Assembly (NCBI GenBank): GCA_002708845.1
Contig: PAPI01000001.1
Location: forward strand, 372,001-436,000
Length of the DNA: 64,000 nt
Source of the DNA: Leeuwenhoekiella sp.
GTDB taxonomy: Bacteria; Bacteroidota; Bacteroidia; Flavobacteriales; Flavobacteriaceae
Direction of reading: 5' to 3'
The position numbers and the translations under genes were made by a program. Each line of letters starts with the position of its first letter. Within the stretch, counting starts at the first letter, position 1. Positions 8,415 through 18,435 of the stretch are shown one piece after another. The notes under the pieces are model-generated. The model was not told where the DNA came from. It was given only the letters and a program-made list of their open reading frames with translations, and ran no database searches.

Positions 8415-11258
8415 CTAATACCATTTTCGGGTGAAAAGTTTCAACATTGTACGTAGGTCTAGCGTTACAATAAACCGAATCTTCTGATCGTAGTCAGGTT
8501 GTGCGATTTCCCAACCTTTAGATGAATAAACGGGGAAGAATAATTCGAAGTAATCTTCAACTAATACCGTACGTATACCGCTATCGTATAAGAAACGTGC
8601 AGGATCGCTTTCGTTTTTAACCAAACCAAAGTCAACATAGCCGTGTATAAAGCTCCATAAAGTAGTACTAGCATTAATCGAGGTGAGCCACTGGTTTCCG
8701 AAAGGAGTATCCAATTTTGATTTAAAGCCTCCTTCGGCCATAATAAGCTGCTGACTGTAAATACCGGTATCTTCTGAGCGGCCGTAATAATTGTAACTGA
8801 AAAGATAATCAGTAGGGCGATCCAGTGCAAAACTGAAATAATCTCCCCGCGCACGAGTATCATTGTAAAGAAAAGTTCCTCCAAAAAAGCGAAGATCCAA
8901 TTGCCGGTTATTTAAGAAAACCCTCCTATATTTTGCTGTCACTGAAAATTTGCTGAATTTCTGCGAAAGTTCAAAATCTGCACTATAGGTTAAGGCATTG
9001 ATTACACCCGGACTGCTGTTGGTATATTGTACGTTAAAAACGCTGTAATTAGGAGCATCGTTCTCGATGACATTAGATTCTTCACGGTAAATATTGATAT
9101 TTCTAACAGTGAGGTATTGTCTGCGGTCTGATCTAAAATCGGTTTCCCGAAAGGCAAAAGTCAGGAAGGGACTAAATGTTTTGTATAATGCATCCGGAGC
9201 GTACGAAGAAAGCGATCCTCCTGCGCCAAAACGAATGGCAAACAGATTACCTTCATCCAGATTCTGCGTATAGCTAAAGCCTGCACTACCGGTTAGCTGA
9301 TTGGATTTGAGGCCGTACTGTGGCTCTATTTTGTAACTAAAGGGCTTCTGCAGAATGGTTTTATTGTACATCTTGGCACCCAGCTTGAGTCCGTCATAAA
9401 AATTGTATTCTGCAACAGGCATAAAAAATACCTGATTTTTGGCAGGGTCTTCCAGATCCTGAAAGAGCTTAAATTGAAAAGGTTTATTAACCCCTAAAAA
9501 CGGATTGACTTTCTTATAGTTATTACGGCGGTTGAATTCGGGTATAAAGCCTTCTTTATTTAATACAACACGATCTGCTCCCGGAGCGTAAATCACGGTA
9601 TCTTTTTCTCCAACAAAAGGTTCAACCCAGGTTTTTGATATGAGGCTGTCTTTGTACATCGCGTAAACCGGAACCGGGACTTTAGCCTTTGTTTTATTAC
9701 GCACTTCTATTGCGATGGAGTCACCACGACGTTTTACCTCATTAAATTTGAAATCTATAGTCTTACGGGTGCTTACAAAATCATTAAAAAACCAATCCAA
9801 ATTCTTTGGTGCCTTTTCGCGTAAGATGGCCTCAAAAACTTTTGATGAAGTAAGCTTGAGTTTATTTTGACTGTAAAATTCATCAATGCTTTCCTCCATG
9901 ATCTGGTCAGAAAGGTATTCAGACAAATAATTGAAGCCACTTCCCGCTTTATAGGCGTTGGCAATATTCTTATTAAACTTAATGAGGGAGTCACTGGGTG
10001 TTTTAAGCGGCTGGTCGAGATTCATACGAGCCATATGCAAGTACAACAGATTGAATTGCTCATTAAACTCCATCTCAGAGAGGTGAAACTGCCGTGCTAA
10101 CCAGTACCGGTTCAGCGTACCCACGACTTTAAGATTGGGATAATAATGATCCATATACTGCATCATCGTGTACATTTTGATAGCATCAGCAATCCAGCGG
10201 TCTTTACGCGGATTGATGTAGAGTGTACGGTCTACATAATTATCAATGGTAGTCTTTAAAATTTTTAGTTCGTACTTGAAATCTTCGGGAAACGGACTCA
10301 GGAAATCAGGAAGTTGATTCAAGCCATAAACAGGGTTATCGCGGTAATCAATAACCGAAATAACCAATTTATCAAATGGATAGTTCCCTAATTTTTCGGT
10401 TAAAAAGCCTGTGATCTTGTCGATGATGATGGCTTCTCGCTCTGGGATTACTTTTCGATCTTTAATGTTAGTAACAACTGTGAAGGCATCGGTTTCTGTG
10501 CTATCGAATTCTGATTTTTTCCGTAGGTAAATCGTGGTATTATTGCGGTTGTCTCCTTCGAGATGCACGGTCTTAAATTGCGCATTAGCCGAAAACTCTT
10601 CAGGCTGCATATCTAGCTCATTGATCAATGTAAAATCACTCTGAAACGAGAAATCAATTGAAAAATCGGTAGGAGCCATAAACAGATCGTCCAGATTTTT
10701 ATTGCTGTAATACTGCCAGGTGCCATCGTAAACTGCAGGAGCGATGAACCAGTATTTTAAATTGTAATCTCCATTATTTAATACACCATAACCCGTAAAC
10801 TTGCTGTCAGGTACACGAATGTTATAATTCATCTTAATTTTTTGAGCCTGACCCGGCAATAGCGGCTTATTTAGGTTTACGCGTAGTATATCTTCTGCAT
10901 CAGGCAGTCTTTTAAATTTCAGATTTCTGAAATTCTCATCTATGATGTTGTTGATTTTTGAAGAACCCCGATCTTCTTCGGGTGCTAGATGGAATCTTCG
11001 GTCGTAATTCTCTTCAAAACGTATCCCAAGCCCAGATCGTTTAGACGCAAAGCTATTTGCCCAGTCATTAAAATAAATAACATCAAGGGTATCTGAGGAG
11101 GTATTTAAAAAAGTAACGTCTTGCTGAATGGTTAAGAGGCGATTGTCTTCATCAAGACGCACAGCGATATCCAATTTGTTCTGAGCAATTCCGACAAAGG
11201 GAAGCCCAAGCAACACCAGTAATAACGTCACAGTAAACGCATTAAAGGATTTTTGCAT
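8415..11258 (-). CDS. M1-peptidase-like protein with C-terminal outer membrane beta-barrel; catalytic motif absent
   Basis: 947 residues. A signal peptide (about 1-26, ending FVGIAQ) leads into an M1-aminopeptidase-like N-terminal beta domain (about 27-270), then a helical region (about 270-500) with NPVYGLNQLPDF, RTLYINPRKDRWIADAIKMY and SEYLSDQIMEESIDEFY, which resembles the gluzincin fold. No HExxH is present anywhere, so peptidase activity is unlikely. From about residue 600 the sequence becomes alternating aromatic and polar strands (AEYNFYDGLKLGAKMY onwards) and ends in KWY, typical of an outer membrane barrel. Flavobacterial relatives are often labelled metalloprotease; this copy looks like a surface protein that reuses the fold. 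A two-domain binding or assembly role is inference only. Confidence 0.7.
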   Translation of the reverse strand: MQKSFNAFTVTLLLVLLGLPFVGIAQNKLDIAVRLDEDNRLLTIQQDVTFLNTSSDTLDVIYFNDWANSFASKRSGLGIRFEENYDRRFHLAPEEDRGSSKINNIIDENFRNLKFKRLPDAEDILRVNLNKPLLPGQAQKIKMNYNIRVPDSKFTGYGVLNNGDYNLKYWFIAPAVYDGTWQYYSNKNLDDLFMAPTDFSIDFSFQSDFTLINELDMQPEEFSANAQFKTVHLEGDNRNNTTIYLRKKSEFDSTETDAFTVVTNIKDRKVIPEREAIIIDKITGFLTEKLGNYPFDKLVISVIDYRDNPVYGLNQLPDFLSPFPEDFKYELKILKTTIDNYVDRTLYINPRKDRWIADAIKMYTMMQYMDHYYPNLKVVGTLNRYWLARQFHLSEMEFNEQFNLLYLHMARMNLDQPLKTPSDSLIKFNKNIANAYKAGSGFNYLSEYLSDQIMEESIDEFYSQNKLKLTSSKVFEAILREKAPKNLDWFFNDFVSTRKTIDFKFNEVKRRGDSIAIEVRNKTKAKVPVPVYAMYKDSLISKTWVEPFVGEKDTVIYAPGADRVVLNKEGFIPEFNRRNNYKKVNPFLGVNKPFQFKLFQDLEDPAKNQVFFMPVAEYNFYDGLKLGAKMYNKTILQKPFSYKIEPQYGLKSNQLTGSAGFSYTQNLDEGNLFAIRFGAGGSLSSYAPDALYKTFSPFLTFAFRETDFRSDRRQYLTVRNINIYREESNVIENDAPNYSVFNVQYTNSSPGVINALTYSADFELSQKFSKFSVTAKYRRVFLNNRQLDLRFFGGTFLYNDTRARGDYFSFALDRPTDYLFSYNYYGRSEDTGIYSQQLIMAEGGFKSKLDTPFGNQWLTSINASTTLWSFIHGYVDFGLVKNESDPARFLYDSGIRTVLVEDYFELFFPVYSSKGWEIAQPDYDQKIRFIVTLDLRTMLKLFTRKWY

Positions 11259-11353
11259 AGAACAAAGGTTTGGGATTATCAGAATAATAAATAAGTTTCA
11301 GATTGTGTATCAATTACTATACCTAACGCAAAAGAGAAGACTTTGGTTTTAAA

Positions 11354-12043
11354 TTAAAAGTTTGGACTCAGTTTGTACTCGTTGTAGAAATTATTTAATA
11401 CTTCGAGCACTTCATCTTCGGTGTCTACTAAATACAATAAATCGATGTCGTCAGGACTTATGGTTGCAAAAGAATCACGTAAGGTATTTTTAATCCAGTC
11501 AAAAAGACCCTGCCAGTATTCAGTCCCAACAAGAATAATAGGGAAACGATCTATTTTGTGAGTCTGAATCAATGTGATTGATTCAAAAAGTTCATCAAGG
11601 GTACCAAAACCACCCGGAAGCACTACAAATCCCTGCGAATATTTTACAAACATCACTTTTCGCACGAAAAAGTAATCAAAGTCAATGCTTTTATCGCTGT
11701 CAATATACGGGTTGTCGTGCTGTTCAAAGGGCAGGTCAATATTTAATCCCACCGAAGTTCCCCCGGCCAGGTGAGCTCCTTTGTTACCGGCTTCCATGAT
11801 GCCTGGTCCACCACCGGTGATGACACCATATCCGTTTTCAACGATTTTTTCGGCGATGGCAACAGCAAGCTTATAGTATTTTTGATCGGGTTTGGTACGG
11901 GCACTACCAAAAATAGAAACACAAGGTCCTATGCGGCTTAACTTTTCAAATCCACTTACAAACTCGCCCATAATTTTAAAGATGGCCCACGAGTCGTTTG
12001 TTTTTATTTCATTCCAGCCTTTTGGCTTACTTTCATTTCTCAT
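11354..12043 (-). CDS. LOG family (TIGR00730) protein, nucleoside 5'-monophosphate phosphoribohydrolase-like
   Basis: 229 residues. The family is Rossmann-like and cleaves cytokinin or purine nucleotides to base and ribose phosphate in characterised members. The two signature motifs are present: GGGPGIMEAGNKGA (about 78-91) and VLPGGFGTLDELFE (about 141-154). N-terminal IFGSARTKPDQKYY carries the phosphate-binding start. It is 28 bases downstream of uvrA on the same strand, so probably co-transcribed. The substrate in this organism is unknown. Confidence 0.9.
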   Translation of the reverse strand: MRNESKPKGWNEIKTNDSWAIFKIMGEFVSGFEKLSRIGPCVSIFGSARTKPDQKYYKLAVAIAEKIVENGYGVITGGGPGIMEAGNKGAHLAGGTSVGLNIDLPFEQHDNPYIDSDKSIDFDYFFVRKVMFVKYSQGFVVLPGGFGTLDELFESITLIQTHKIDRFPIILVGTEYWQGLFDWIKNTLRDSFATISPDDIDLLYLVDTEDEVLEVLNNFYNEYKLSPNF

Positions 12044-12071
12044 AATAAGATATTCTCAATTTTTAAGCGGC

Positions 12072-14903
12072 TCAATTTAATTCATTTCGAAGGAATTTTG
12101 CCGTATAGCTCTTCTTATCTTTTGCGACTTCTTCGGGAGTACCACTAGCGACGAGCTGTCCGCCATTTTTTCCACCTTCATAACCAATATCAATAATATG
12201 ATCTGCCATTTTAATGACATCCATATTGTGCTCAATGATCAGCATGGTATTACCTTTATCAGTCAATTTATTTAAGACATCCATCAAGATGCGCACATCT
12301 TCAAAGTGCAATCCGGTCGTGGGCTCGTCAAGAATGTAGAACGTATTCCCGGTATCGCGTTTTGATAACTCGGTCGCCAGTTTGATACGCTGGGCTTCAC
12401 CACCGGAAAGGGTCGTAGATTGCTGCCCAAGAGAAATATAACCCAGTCCTACATCCTGAATGGTTTTTAGTTTTCTAAAGATTTTCGGGATGTGCTCAAA
12501 GAATGGTACTGCTTCATCAATGGTCATTTCGAGTACATCGGCAATGCTTTTTCCTTTGTAGCGAATTTCCAGAGTCTCGCGGTTAAAACGTTTACCCTGG
12601 CAGGTCTCGCACTCCACATAAACATCGGGTAGAAAGTTCATCTCAATCACTCGCAATCCGCCACCTTTACAGGTTTCACAGCGGCCTCCAGCCACATTAA
12701 AACTGAAGCGTCCCGGTTTATAACCCCGTATCAGCGACTCCGGGATTTTAGCAAATAAACTGCGTATTTCGCTGAAAACGCCGGTATAGGTTGCCGGGTT
12801 GGATCGTGGGGTGCGGCCAATGGGTGACTGGTTGATGTCTATCACTTTATCACACTCGTCAAGACCTTTAATGCTTTTATACGGCTCTGGTTTTTTTACG
12901 CCATTAAAATAATGCGCATTCATAATCGGGTAGAGGGTCTCGTTGATAAGCGTAGATTTTCCACTCCCCGAAACACCGGTAACCACAATCATTTTTCCAA
13001 GCGGAAATTCTACATCTACCTTTTTAAGGTTGTTTCCTGTAGCGCCTTTAAGTACAATTTTCTTACCGTTGCCTTTTCTTCGTTTTTCAGGAACAGCGAT
13101 TTCTTTTTCACCGTTAAGGTATTGTGCGGTAAGCGTATGTTTTTTTAAAAGTTGCTTAGGCGTGCCTTCACTTATTATTTCACCGCCGTGTTTGCCTGCA
13201 AAAGGTCCAATGTCAATCACATAGTCGGCGCGCTCAATCATATCTTTATCGTGTTCTACTACGATAATGGAATTGCCAATATCTCGAAGTGAAACCAGAG
13301 AGTTTATCAGCTTTTCATTATCTCGTTGATGTAGACCTATACTCGGCTCATCTAGAATATAGAGCACACCTACGAGTTGTGAACCGATTTGTGTTGCCAG
13401 GCGTATACGTTGTGCTTCCCCGCCAGAAAGCGATTTGGAACTTCGGTTTAGAGAAAGATAGGTGAGGCCCACATCTACTAAAAACTGGATTCGCGTGCTA
13501 ATTTCCTTTAAAATTTCAGTGGCAATTGCAGTTTGTTTTTCGCTCAAATGCTTTGGCAATTCTGCGAACCAGTCTTTAAGTTCGAGAATGTCCATATTAG
13601 CAAGCTCGGCTATATTCTTTTCGCGAACGCGAAAATATAAAGACTCCTTACGCAGGCGTGATCCTTCACATTCAGGACACACGACTTTTTCCATATATTC
13701 TTTCGCCCAGCGCTTTAGGGATGCTGAGTCATTTTTGAGATAGGTGCTTTCTATAAAGTTAGCCACCCCTTCAAAATCAATTTTGTAATTGCGGGTGACA
13801 CCCAAGGTTTTGGATTCTACCGTAAACTTTTCATTACCCCCATACAAAATCATCTCCATCGCTTCTTTGGGGATATCTTTAATGGGATCGGTCAATTTAA
13901 AGTTGAATCGCTGCGCGATAATCTCAAGCTGCTTAAAAATCCAGTTGCTTTTTTGATTTCCGTGAGGGGCCAGTCCGCCTCCTTTGATCGAAAGTTTTGG
14001 GTCCGGAATAATCTTATCTACATTCACTACGCCTAAAGTCCCAATACCATTACATTTAGGGCAGGCGCCTTTGGGTGAGTTGAATGAAAAATTATTTGGT
14101 TCCGGATTGGGATAAGAAATACCGCTTGTGGGACACATCAAACTGCGGCTGAAGTAGCGCGCTTCATTGGAGTCGTGATCGAGAACCATCATGACATCTT
14201 CGCCATGGTACATTGCGGTGTTGATGGTTTCTAAAATGCGTTTATCTATATCCTGATTGTCTTCAATCTTCAATCGATCTATTACAATCTCAATATCATG
14301 GGTTTTGTATCGGTCAATTTTCATTCCCTTTACAATATCACGCACTTCGCCGTCTACACGAACTTTTACAAACCCCTGCTTGGCGATTTGCTCAAAGAGT
14401 TCGCGATAATGTCCTTTACGACTGCGGATAACAGGAGCTAAAACGTTGATGCGTTTTCCCTTGTATTCACTTTTAATAAGATCTTTAATCTGCTCGTCGC
14501 TATAGCTCACCATTTTTTCGCCGGTCTCGTAACTGTACGCGTCACTGGCGCGCGAGTAGAGCAGGCGCAAAAAGTCGTAAATCTCGGTTATGGTACCTAC
14601 CGTAGATCGAGGGCTTTTACTAGTTGTTTTTTGTTCAATTGCGATAACAGGGGAGAGGCCCTGAATTTTATCTACATCAGGACGCTCAAGTCCGCCGAGA
14701 AATTGACGGGCGTAAGCTGAGAAGGTTTCGATGTAGCGTCGCTGGCCTTCTGCATAAATCGTATCAAAAGCCAGTGAGCTTTTACCACTGCCTGAAAGAC
14801 CGGTTATAACCACTAGCTTTTCCCGCGGAATCTGTACATCTATGTTCTTGAGATTGTGCGCGCGGGCGCCATAAACCTCAATATATTCTTGTGTTTCTGC
14901 CAT
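12072..14903 (-). CDS. uvrA: UvrA, excinuclease ABC damage-recognition ATPase
   Basis: 943 residues from the ATG at 14903 ([10 protein letters not shown]). An upstream in-frame TTG at 14915 would add four residues. UvrA dimerises, scans DNA for bulky lesions and loads UvrB. Both ABC modules are seen: Walker [10 protein letters not shown] (35-43) with signature [12 protein letters not shown] in the middle, and [10 protein letters not shown] with [12 protein letters not shown] near the C-terminus. Zinc-binding cysteine sets are present ([26 protein letters not shown] with CETCQG). Length is normal for the family. A perfect palindrome at 13618-13635 falls inside the coding sequence and encodes FRVRE. 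The LOG gene follows. Confidence 0.97.
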   Translation of the reverse strand: MAETQEYIEVYGARAHNLKNIDVQIPREKLVVITGLSGSGKSSLAFDTIYAEGQRRYIETFSAYARQFLGGLERPDVDKIQGLSPVIAIEQKTTSKSPRSTVGTITEIYDFLRLLYSRASDAYSYETGEKMVSYSDEQIKDLIKSEYKGKRINVLAPVIRSRKGHYRELFEQIAKQGFVKVRVDGEVRDIVKGMKIDRYKTHDIEIVIDRLKIEDNQDIDKRILETINTAMYHGEDVMMVLDHDSNEARYFSRSLMCPTSGISYPNPEPNNFSFNSPKGACPKCNGIGTLGVVNVDKIIPDPKLSIKGGGLAPHGNQKSNWIFKQLEIIAQRFNFKLTDPIKDIPKEAMEMILYGGNEKFTVESKTLGVTRNYKIDFEGVANFIESTYLKNDSASLKRWAKEYMEKVVCPECEGSRLRKESLYFRVREKNIAELANMDILELKDWFAELPKHLSEKQTAIATEILKEISTRIQFLVDVGLTYLSLNRSSKSLSGGEAQRIRLATQIGSQLVGVLYILDEPSIGLHQRDNEKLINSLVSLRDIGNSIIVVEHDKDMIERADYVIDIGPFAGKHGGEIISEGTPKQLLKKHTLTAQYLNGEKEIAVPEKRRKGNGKKIVLKGATGNNLKKVDVEFPLGKMIVVTGVSGSGKSTLINETLYPIMNAHYFNGVKKPEPYKSIKGLDECDKVIDINQSPIGRTPRSNPATYTGVFSEIRSLFAKIPESLIRGYKPGRFSFNVAGGRCETCKGGGLRVIEMNFLPDVYVECETCQGKRFNRETLEIRYKGKSIADVLEMTIDEAVPFFEHIPKIFRKLKTIQDVGLGYISLGQQSTTLSGGEAQRIKLATELSKRDTGNTFYILDEPTTGLHFEDVRILMDVLNKLTDKGNTMLIIEHNMDVIKMADHIIDIGYEGGKNGGQLVASGTPEEVAKDKKSYTAKFLRNELN
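13618..13635. repeat. Palindrome TTTTCGCG-AA-CGCGAAAA inside uvrA
   Basis: A perfect 8-bp inverted repeat with a 2-base spacer, flanked by AT-rich arms. It belongs to the same short palindrome group as 2701, 32540 and 54333, and stays in frame inside the gene. Confidence 0.5.
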
Positions 14904-15008
14904 TTTCTTTTTCAAGTGTGTAAAGGTACTGTAATTGCGTGAAATTTAGAACTCAACCCCAAACGGACTTAGTAGAAATCTGTGTTAGGAATAGGTTAAG
15001 TAAGAAGC

Positions 15009-16085
15009 TTAGATGGAAACCTCGTAGGTGTTTAGCATATCTGCAATGACCTGTTCGGTTTTGGAAAAATTCTTCCGGTTTCTGAGGGATTTGTCTTTGA
15101 GTTTGTCAAAGGATTGGGTGATGATTCCGTCCTGATAAGCTTCGGGAATTACCGGGTGTACGTAGTAGTCCCGGCACACGCTGCGCGTATTACCTAATCC
15201 TTCTGCTGTGGCATCGTAAGCTGTGATTAGGTTTTTAGCATTTTGTTTTTCATCCTCAACATAACCCAAATCTCTTAAGGATTCAAAGAAGATCTTGGTC
15301 GCAGCCCAGGTTCTGAAGTCTTTTGCTGAAAAGAGATCGCCGCTCAACTCGTGAATGTACTCATTAACCATCCCACTGTCGATATGGTCTTTATTTCCAT
15401 TTTCATCATAAAATTGAAACAATTCCCATCCGGGTATATCCTCACATTGGTTTACCAGATCAATAAGTTTTTCATCAGTAAGGGCTATATCGTGCTCTTT
15501 TCCTTTTTTGCCAACAAATTTAAAGCGTATCCCGCTTTCGGTAGTTTTTACGTGACGTGTGCGCAATGTTGAAAGTCCATAAGTCTCATTATGCTTTGCA
15601 TAATAGGCGTTGCCCACGCGTATATGGGTTTCTTCCAGAAGGCGAATAACGAGGGCTAGAACTTTACGACGGGTCATTTCGGGAGCATCAAGATCCTGAT
15701 CTACTTTTTTGCGAAGTTGAGGAAGTACATTAGCAAACGCCGCGAGTTTTAGAAACTTTGTTTCGTTACGAAGCTTATTCCAATTCTCATGATACAGGTA
15801 AACTTTACGGTCTTTTTCATCCCGACCTACAGCCTGCAGATGACCATTTTCAGGCTCTGAAATAAGAACATCCTGCCAGGCCGGTGGAATCACCAGTTTT
15901 TTTATGCGCTGCAATAATGGTTTTGATTTTATAGTGATATCGTTTTTGCAATAGCGGAAGCCCTTGCCGTGTTTTTTACGGCAAATCGTGAGATGCTCAT
16001 CGGTCACGTAGATCAGATTAGCCAGTTTGGCAGCCTCCTGTGGGCTGTCTAGAATATCGTGAAGGGTATCTTGGGTAATGGTCAT
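15009..16085 (-). CDS. DNA topoisomerase IB (poxvirus type)
   Basis: 358 residues. It relaxes supercoils through a 3'-phosphotyrosyl link, without ATP. The N-terminal domain (about 20-110) has GFRYCKNDITI and IPPAWQDVLI; the catalytic domain begins at RRKVLALVIRLLEETHIRVGN (about 140-160) and carries the conserved Arg/Lys set (KFVGKKGKEHDI, KDFRTWAATK). The nucleophile is probably the second Tyr of RDYYVHP (Tyr308), matching the KSYIHP pattern of bacterial relatives. Length is normal. It is a single gene: 105 bases separate it from uvrA and 197 from the M42 gene, whose terminator lies between. Bacterial type IB enzymes are widespread in Bacteroidota, so this need not be a recent transfer. Confidence 0.93.
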   Translation of the reverse strand: MTITQDTLHDILDSPQEAAKLANLIYVTDEHLTICRKKHGKGFRYCKNDITIKSKPLLQRIKKLVIPPAWQDVLISEPENGHLQAVGRDEKDRKVYLYHENWNKLRNETKFLKLAAFANVLPQLRKKVDQDLDAPEMTRRKVLALVIRLLEETHIRVGNAYYAKHNETYGLSTLRTRHVKTTESGIRFKFVGKKGKEHDIALTDEKLIDLVNQCEDIPGWELFQFYDENGNKDHIDSGMVNEYIHELSGDLFSAKDFRTWAATKIFFESLRDLGYVEDEKQNAKNLITAYDATAEGLGNTRSVCRDYYVHPVIPEAYQDGIITQSFDKLKDKSLRNRKNFSKTEQVIADMLNTYEVSI

Positions 16086-16211
16086 AACCCAAATATAATA
16101 TCAATCCCGAGCTTGTGTTACTAAGGAAATGATAATTAAGCAGGCGCGTCTCCTAAGAATTTGTGAAATAACTTTCAGTAAAATTGAAAGTTTCAGGCTG
16201 GAGATCTGGGC

Positions 16212-16255
16212 TAAAAATGAAAATACCCAAAGCACGATTTGTGTCTTCGGGTATT
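16212..16255 (-). terminator. Terminator after the M42 aminopeptidase gene
   Basis: On the minus strand, AATACCC pairs with GGGTATT (16255-16249 with 16228-16222). AAG/CTT and CAC/GTG extend the stem, and TTCATTTTTAG follows. It lies 28 bases after the M42 stop. Confidence 0.7.
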
Positions 16256-16282
16256 AGCATTGATGGTTAGCGTAAACTAAAT

Positions 16283-17368
16283 TTAGTCAAAATAACTAAA
16301 ACTTTGACCGTCTTTTATTTTAAGTACGCTTTCATAAATCATTTTGATCACATTTTCTACGTCATCGCGATGCACCATTTCAACGGTGGTGTGCATATAA
16401 CGCAATGGTAAACTAATCAAAGCCGACGGTACACCGCCATTACTGTATGCAAAGGCATCGGTATCTGTACCCGTCGCACGGCTACAGGCCGCACGTTGAA
16501 ATGGGATTTTCTTCTCTTCGGCAGTATCAATAATCAAATCACGCAGCTTTTGCTGAATGGCCGGTGCATAAGAAATAACAGGACCGTCGCCAATCGCAGC
16601 GTGGCCGTTAGTTTTCTTTTCGATCATCGGGGTAGTGGTATCGTGGGTAACATCAGTTACGATAGCCAGGTTAGGTTTAATAGTCTGGGTAATCATTTCT
16701 GCACCACGAAGGCCTATTTCTTCCTGTACCGAATTAACAATATAGAGTCCAAAGTCTAGTTTGTTTCCATTTTCTTTAATCATACGAGCAACTTCGGCAA
16801 TCATAAAGCCACCCATACGGTTATCGAGTGCTCGGCATACAAATTTGTTTTTGTTTAGAATGGTAAAGGTATCGGGATAGGTAATCACGCAACCTACGTG
16901 AACGCCTAACTTTTCAACTTCTTCCTTGGTTTTGCAACCAGTATCTATAAAAATATTGTCTTGTTTAGGGGCCTTCTCATCGCTTTTATCACGAGTGTGA
17001 ATTGCCGGCCATCCAAAAACGCCTTTTACGATTCCATTTTTGGTATGAATGTTAACAAGCTTAGAAGGGGCAATCTGGTGGTCACTACCTCCGTTACGTA
17101 TCACGTAGATTAAACCATCATCTGTAATGTAATTTACATACCAGGAGATCTCATCAGCGTGGCCCTCAATCACCACCTTGTATTTTGCATCGGGATTGAT
17201 GACGCCTACCGCAGTACCATAGTTATCTGTGATAAATGAATCTACATAAGGCTTTAAATATTCCATCCATATTTTTTGGCCTTCCCACTCATATCCGGTT
17301 GGAGCGGCATTATTGAGATAGGATTCTAAAAAGTCTAATGACTTGTCGTTTAAAATGCTTTTTGACAT
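16283..17368 (-). CDS. M42 family aminopeptidase
   Basis: 361 residues. M42 enzymes are cytoplasmic, dodecameric, dinuclear metallo-aminopeptidases acting on short peptides. Metal-ligand segments are all present: VVIEGHADEISW (first His), RALDNRMGG (bridging Asp), NSVQEEIGLRGA (catalytic Glu-Glu), VTDVTHD, and the last His in PLRYMHTTVEMVH near residue 330. Length is normal, with no signal peptide. It starts at the ATG at 17368 and is divergent from the DUF4294 gene, sharing a 109-base region. Its own terminator follows at 16212. Confidence 0.93.
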   Translation of the reverse strand: MSKSILNDKSLDFLESYLNNAAPTGYEWEGQKIWMEYLKPYVDSFITDNYGTAVGVINPDAKYKVVIEGHADEISWYVNYITDDGLIYVIRNGGSDHQIAPSKLVNIHTKNGIVKGVFGWPAIHTRDKSDEKAPKQDNIFIDTGCKTKEEVEKLGVHVGCVITYPDTFTILNKNKFVCRALDNRMGGFMIAEVARMIKENGNKLDFGLYIVNSVQEEIGLRGAEMITQTIKPNLAIVTDVTHDTTTPMIEKKTNGHAAIGDGPVISYAPAIQQKLRDLIIDTAEEKKIPFQRAACSRATGTDTDAFAYSNGGVPSALISLPLRYMHTTVEMVHRDDVENVIKMIYESVLKIKDGQSFSYFD

Positions 17369-17434
17369 AATTTCAATTTTGTACGAAAGTAAGAATATTC
17401 ATGTCAAAAGCATAAAGCAATCTGAGCGATTGTG

Positions 17435-17442
17435 TACTTTTG
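17435..17442 (+). promoter_or_regulatory. -7 box (TACTTTTG) for the DUF4294 gene
   Basis: An exact TAnnTTTG match 36 bases before the start codon at 17478. No TTG is found at the expected -33 distance. It lies in the divergent region shared with the M42 gene. Confidence 0.5.
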
Positions 17443-17477
17443 GAATGGTTTTCGATCTAACTATTTAAAAAGAAAAT

Positions 17478-18173
17478 TTGAAGAATTTAGTTTGTATATT
17501 TTTTTTGCTTTTGAGCTTTAATTTAAGTGCTCAGACTACACCTCCGGAGGTTGAAACAGATAGTGTTGAACCTGTTTATTTTTACGTGGAAGGTGATACT
17601 ATTGCCCGCTCGGCGATATTTCTTGATGATGTTGTGGTATTGTCACGTTTAAAATTTAGTGATAATAACGCCAGACGCAGGTATTTAATATTAAGACGTA
17701 AAACCCGGAAAGTCTGGCCCTATGCAAAACTGGCAGGGGAGCGTTTGGTTGAACTTAATGAGCGACTTGATTCTATGCAGTCTAAGCGTGATAAAAAGCG
17801 CTATACCAAGATTATACAACGTTATGTAGAGACCGAATTTAAAGAAGAGCTAAAAAAACTCACCCGTACCGAAGGTCAGATTTTAGTAAAACTGATGTAC
17901 CGTCAAACCGGTCAGACCACTTTTGAACTCATTAAAAATTACCGAAGCGGCTTAAAAGCGTTCCTGCTAAATACAACAGCCAGCTTTTTTGATATTTCGC
18001 TCAAGGAAATTTATGATCCGGTAAATGTAGAAGAGGATTATTTGATTGAAGATATTTTGCAACGCTCTTTTCAGGACAAAATACTTGAGCCACAAGACCC
18101 CGCAATCGAATTAAATTTTCTTGAGCTTACCAATAAATGGTATACGCCAAAGCCGGAAAAAGGTATTAAATAG
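17478..18173 (+). CDS. DUF4294 family secreted protein
   Basis: 231 residues starting with TTG at 17478. An in-frame TAA four codons upstream (17466) and the absence of any nearer ATG leave TTG as the only start that keeps the signal peptide (MKNLVCIFFLLLSFNLSAQ). After cleavage near residue 19 the protein is highly basic and helical (RRYLILRRKTRKVWPYAKLA; KRDKKRYTKIIQRYVETEF), the core of DUF4294, and the rest is predicted periplasmic. Members are flavobacterial and uncharacterised. The weak start may limit expression. A 49-residue membrane ORF begins 3 bases after the stop. Confidence 0.85.
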   Translation: MKNLVCIFFLLLSFNLSAQTTPPEVETDSVEPVYFYVEGDTIARSAIFLDDVVVLSRLKFSDNNARRRYLILRRKTRKVWPYAKLAGERLVELNERLDSMQSKRDKKRYTKIIQRYVETEFKEELKKLTRTEGQILVKLMYRQTGQTTFELIKNYRSGLKAFLLNTTASFFDISLKEIYDPVNVEEDYLIEDILQRSFQDKILEPQDPAIELNFLELTNKWYTPKPEKGIK

Positions 18174-18175
18174 AG

Positions 18176-18325
18176 ATGCGCATTTTAAAAGAGAATTGGC
18201 TGTACATCGTCGCAGCACTCATCACACTTGTTGGACTGATAACCGGAAAATATTTCTTCTTGTTTTTAGTAATTCCATTTGGATTTAATTTTTTTAAAAA
18301 GGATGAAAAAGACGAAGAAACCTAA
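18176..18325 (+). CDS. Small membrane protein, 49 residues
   Basis: ATG at 18176, TAA at 18323, just after the DUF4294 stop codon (2-base gap). The product starts MRILKENWLY, has one long hydrophobic stretch (about residues 8-40, IVAALITLVGLITGKYFFLF onwards) that could form one or two membrane segments, and ends with the charged tail KKDEKDEET. Tight spacing, a sensible membrane topology and a positive-inside N-terminus support a real gene. I do not recognise a family. It could be a partner of the upstream secreted protein. Confidence 0.6.
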   Translation: MRILKENWLYIVAALITLVGLITGKYFFLFLVIPFGFNFFKKDEKDEET

Positions 18326-18401
18326 ATTCATAGCCTAAGTTCATTTATAAGATTCCATTTTTAAACTCGCGTCACCGGTTAAATTTCAATAAAAAAATAA
18401 A

Positions 18402-18409
18402 TACCTTTG
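18402..18409 (+). promoter_or_regulatory. -7 box (TACCTTTG) for the pyrR-pyrB operon
   Basis: An exact TAnnTTTG match 27 bases before the pyrR ATG. The leader is too short for a PyrR-type attenuator, and none is seen. No clear -33 TTG. Confidence 0.55.
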
Positions 18410-18435
18410 CGCATCAAAACACCGTTGACCGTACT

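Noticed and set aside
18326-18435. PyrR-type attenuator before pyrR
   Set aside because: The leader after the -7 box is under 30 bases with no competing hairpins or T tract.
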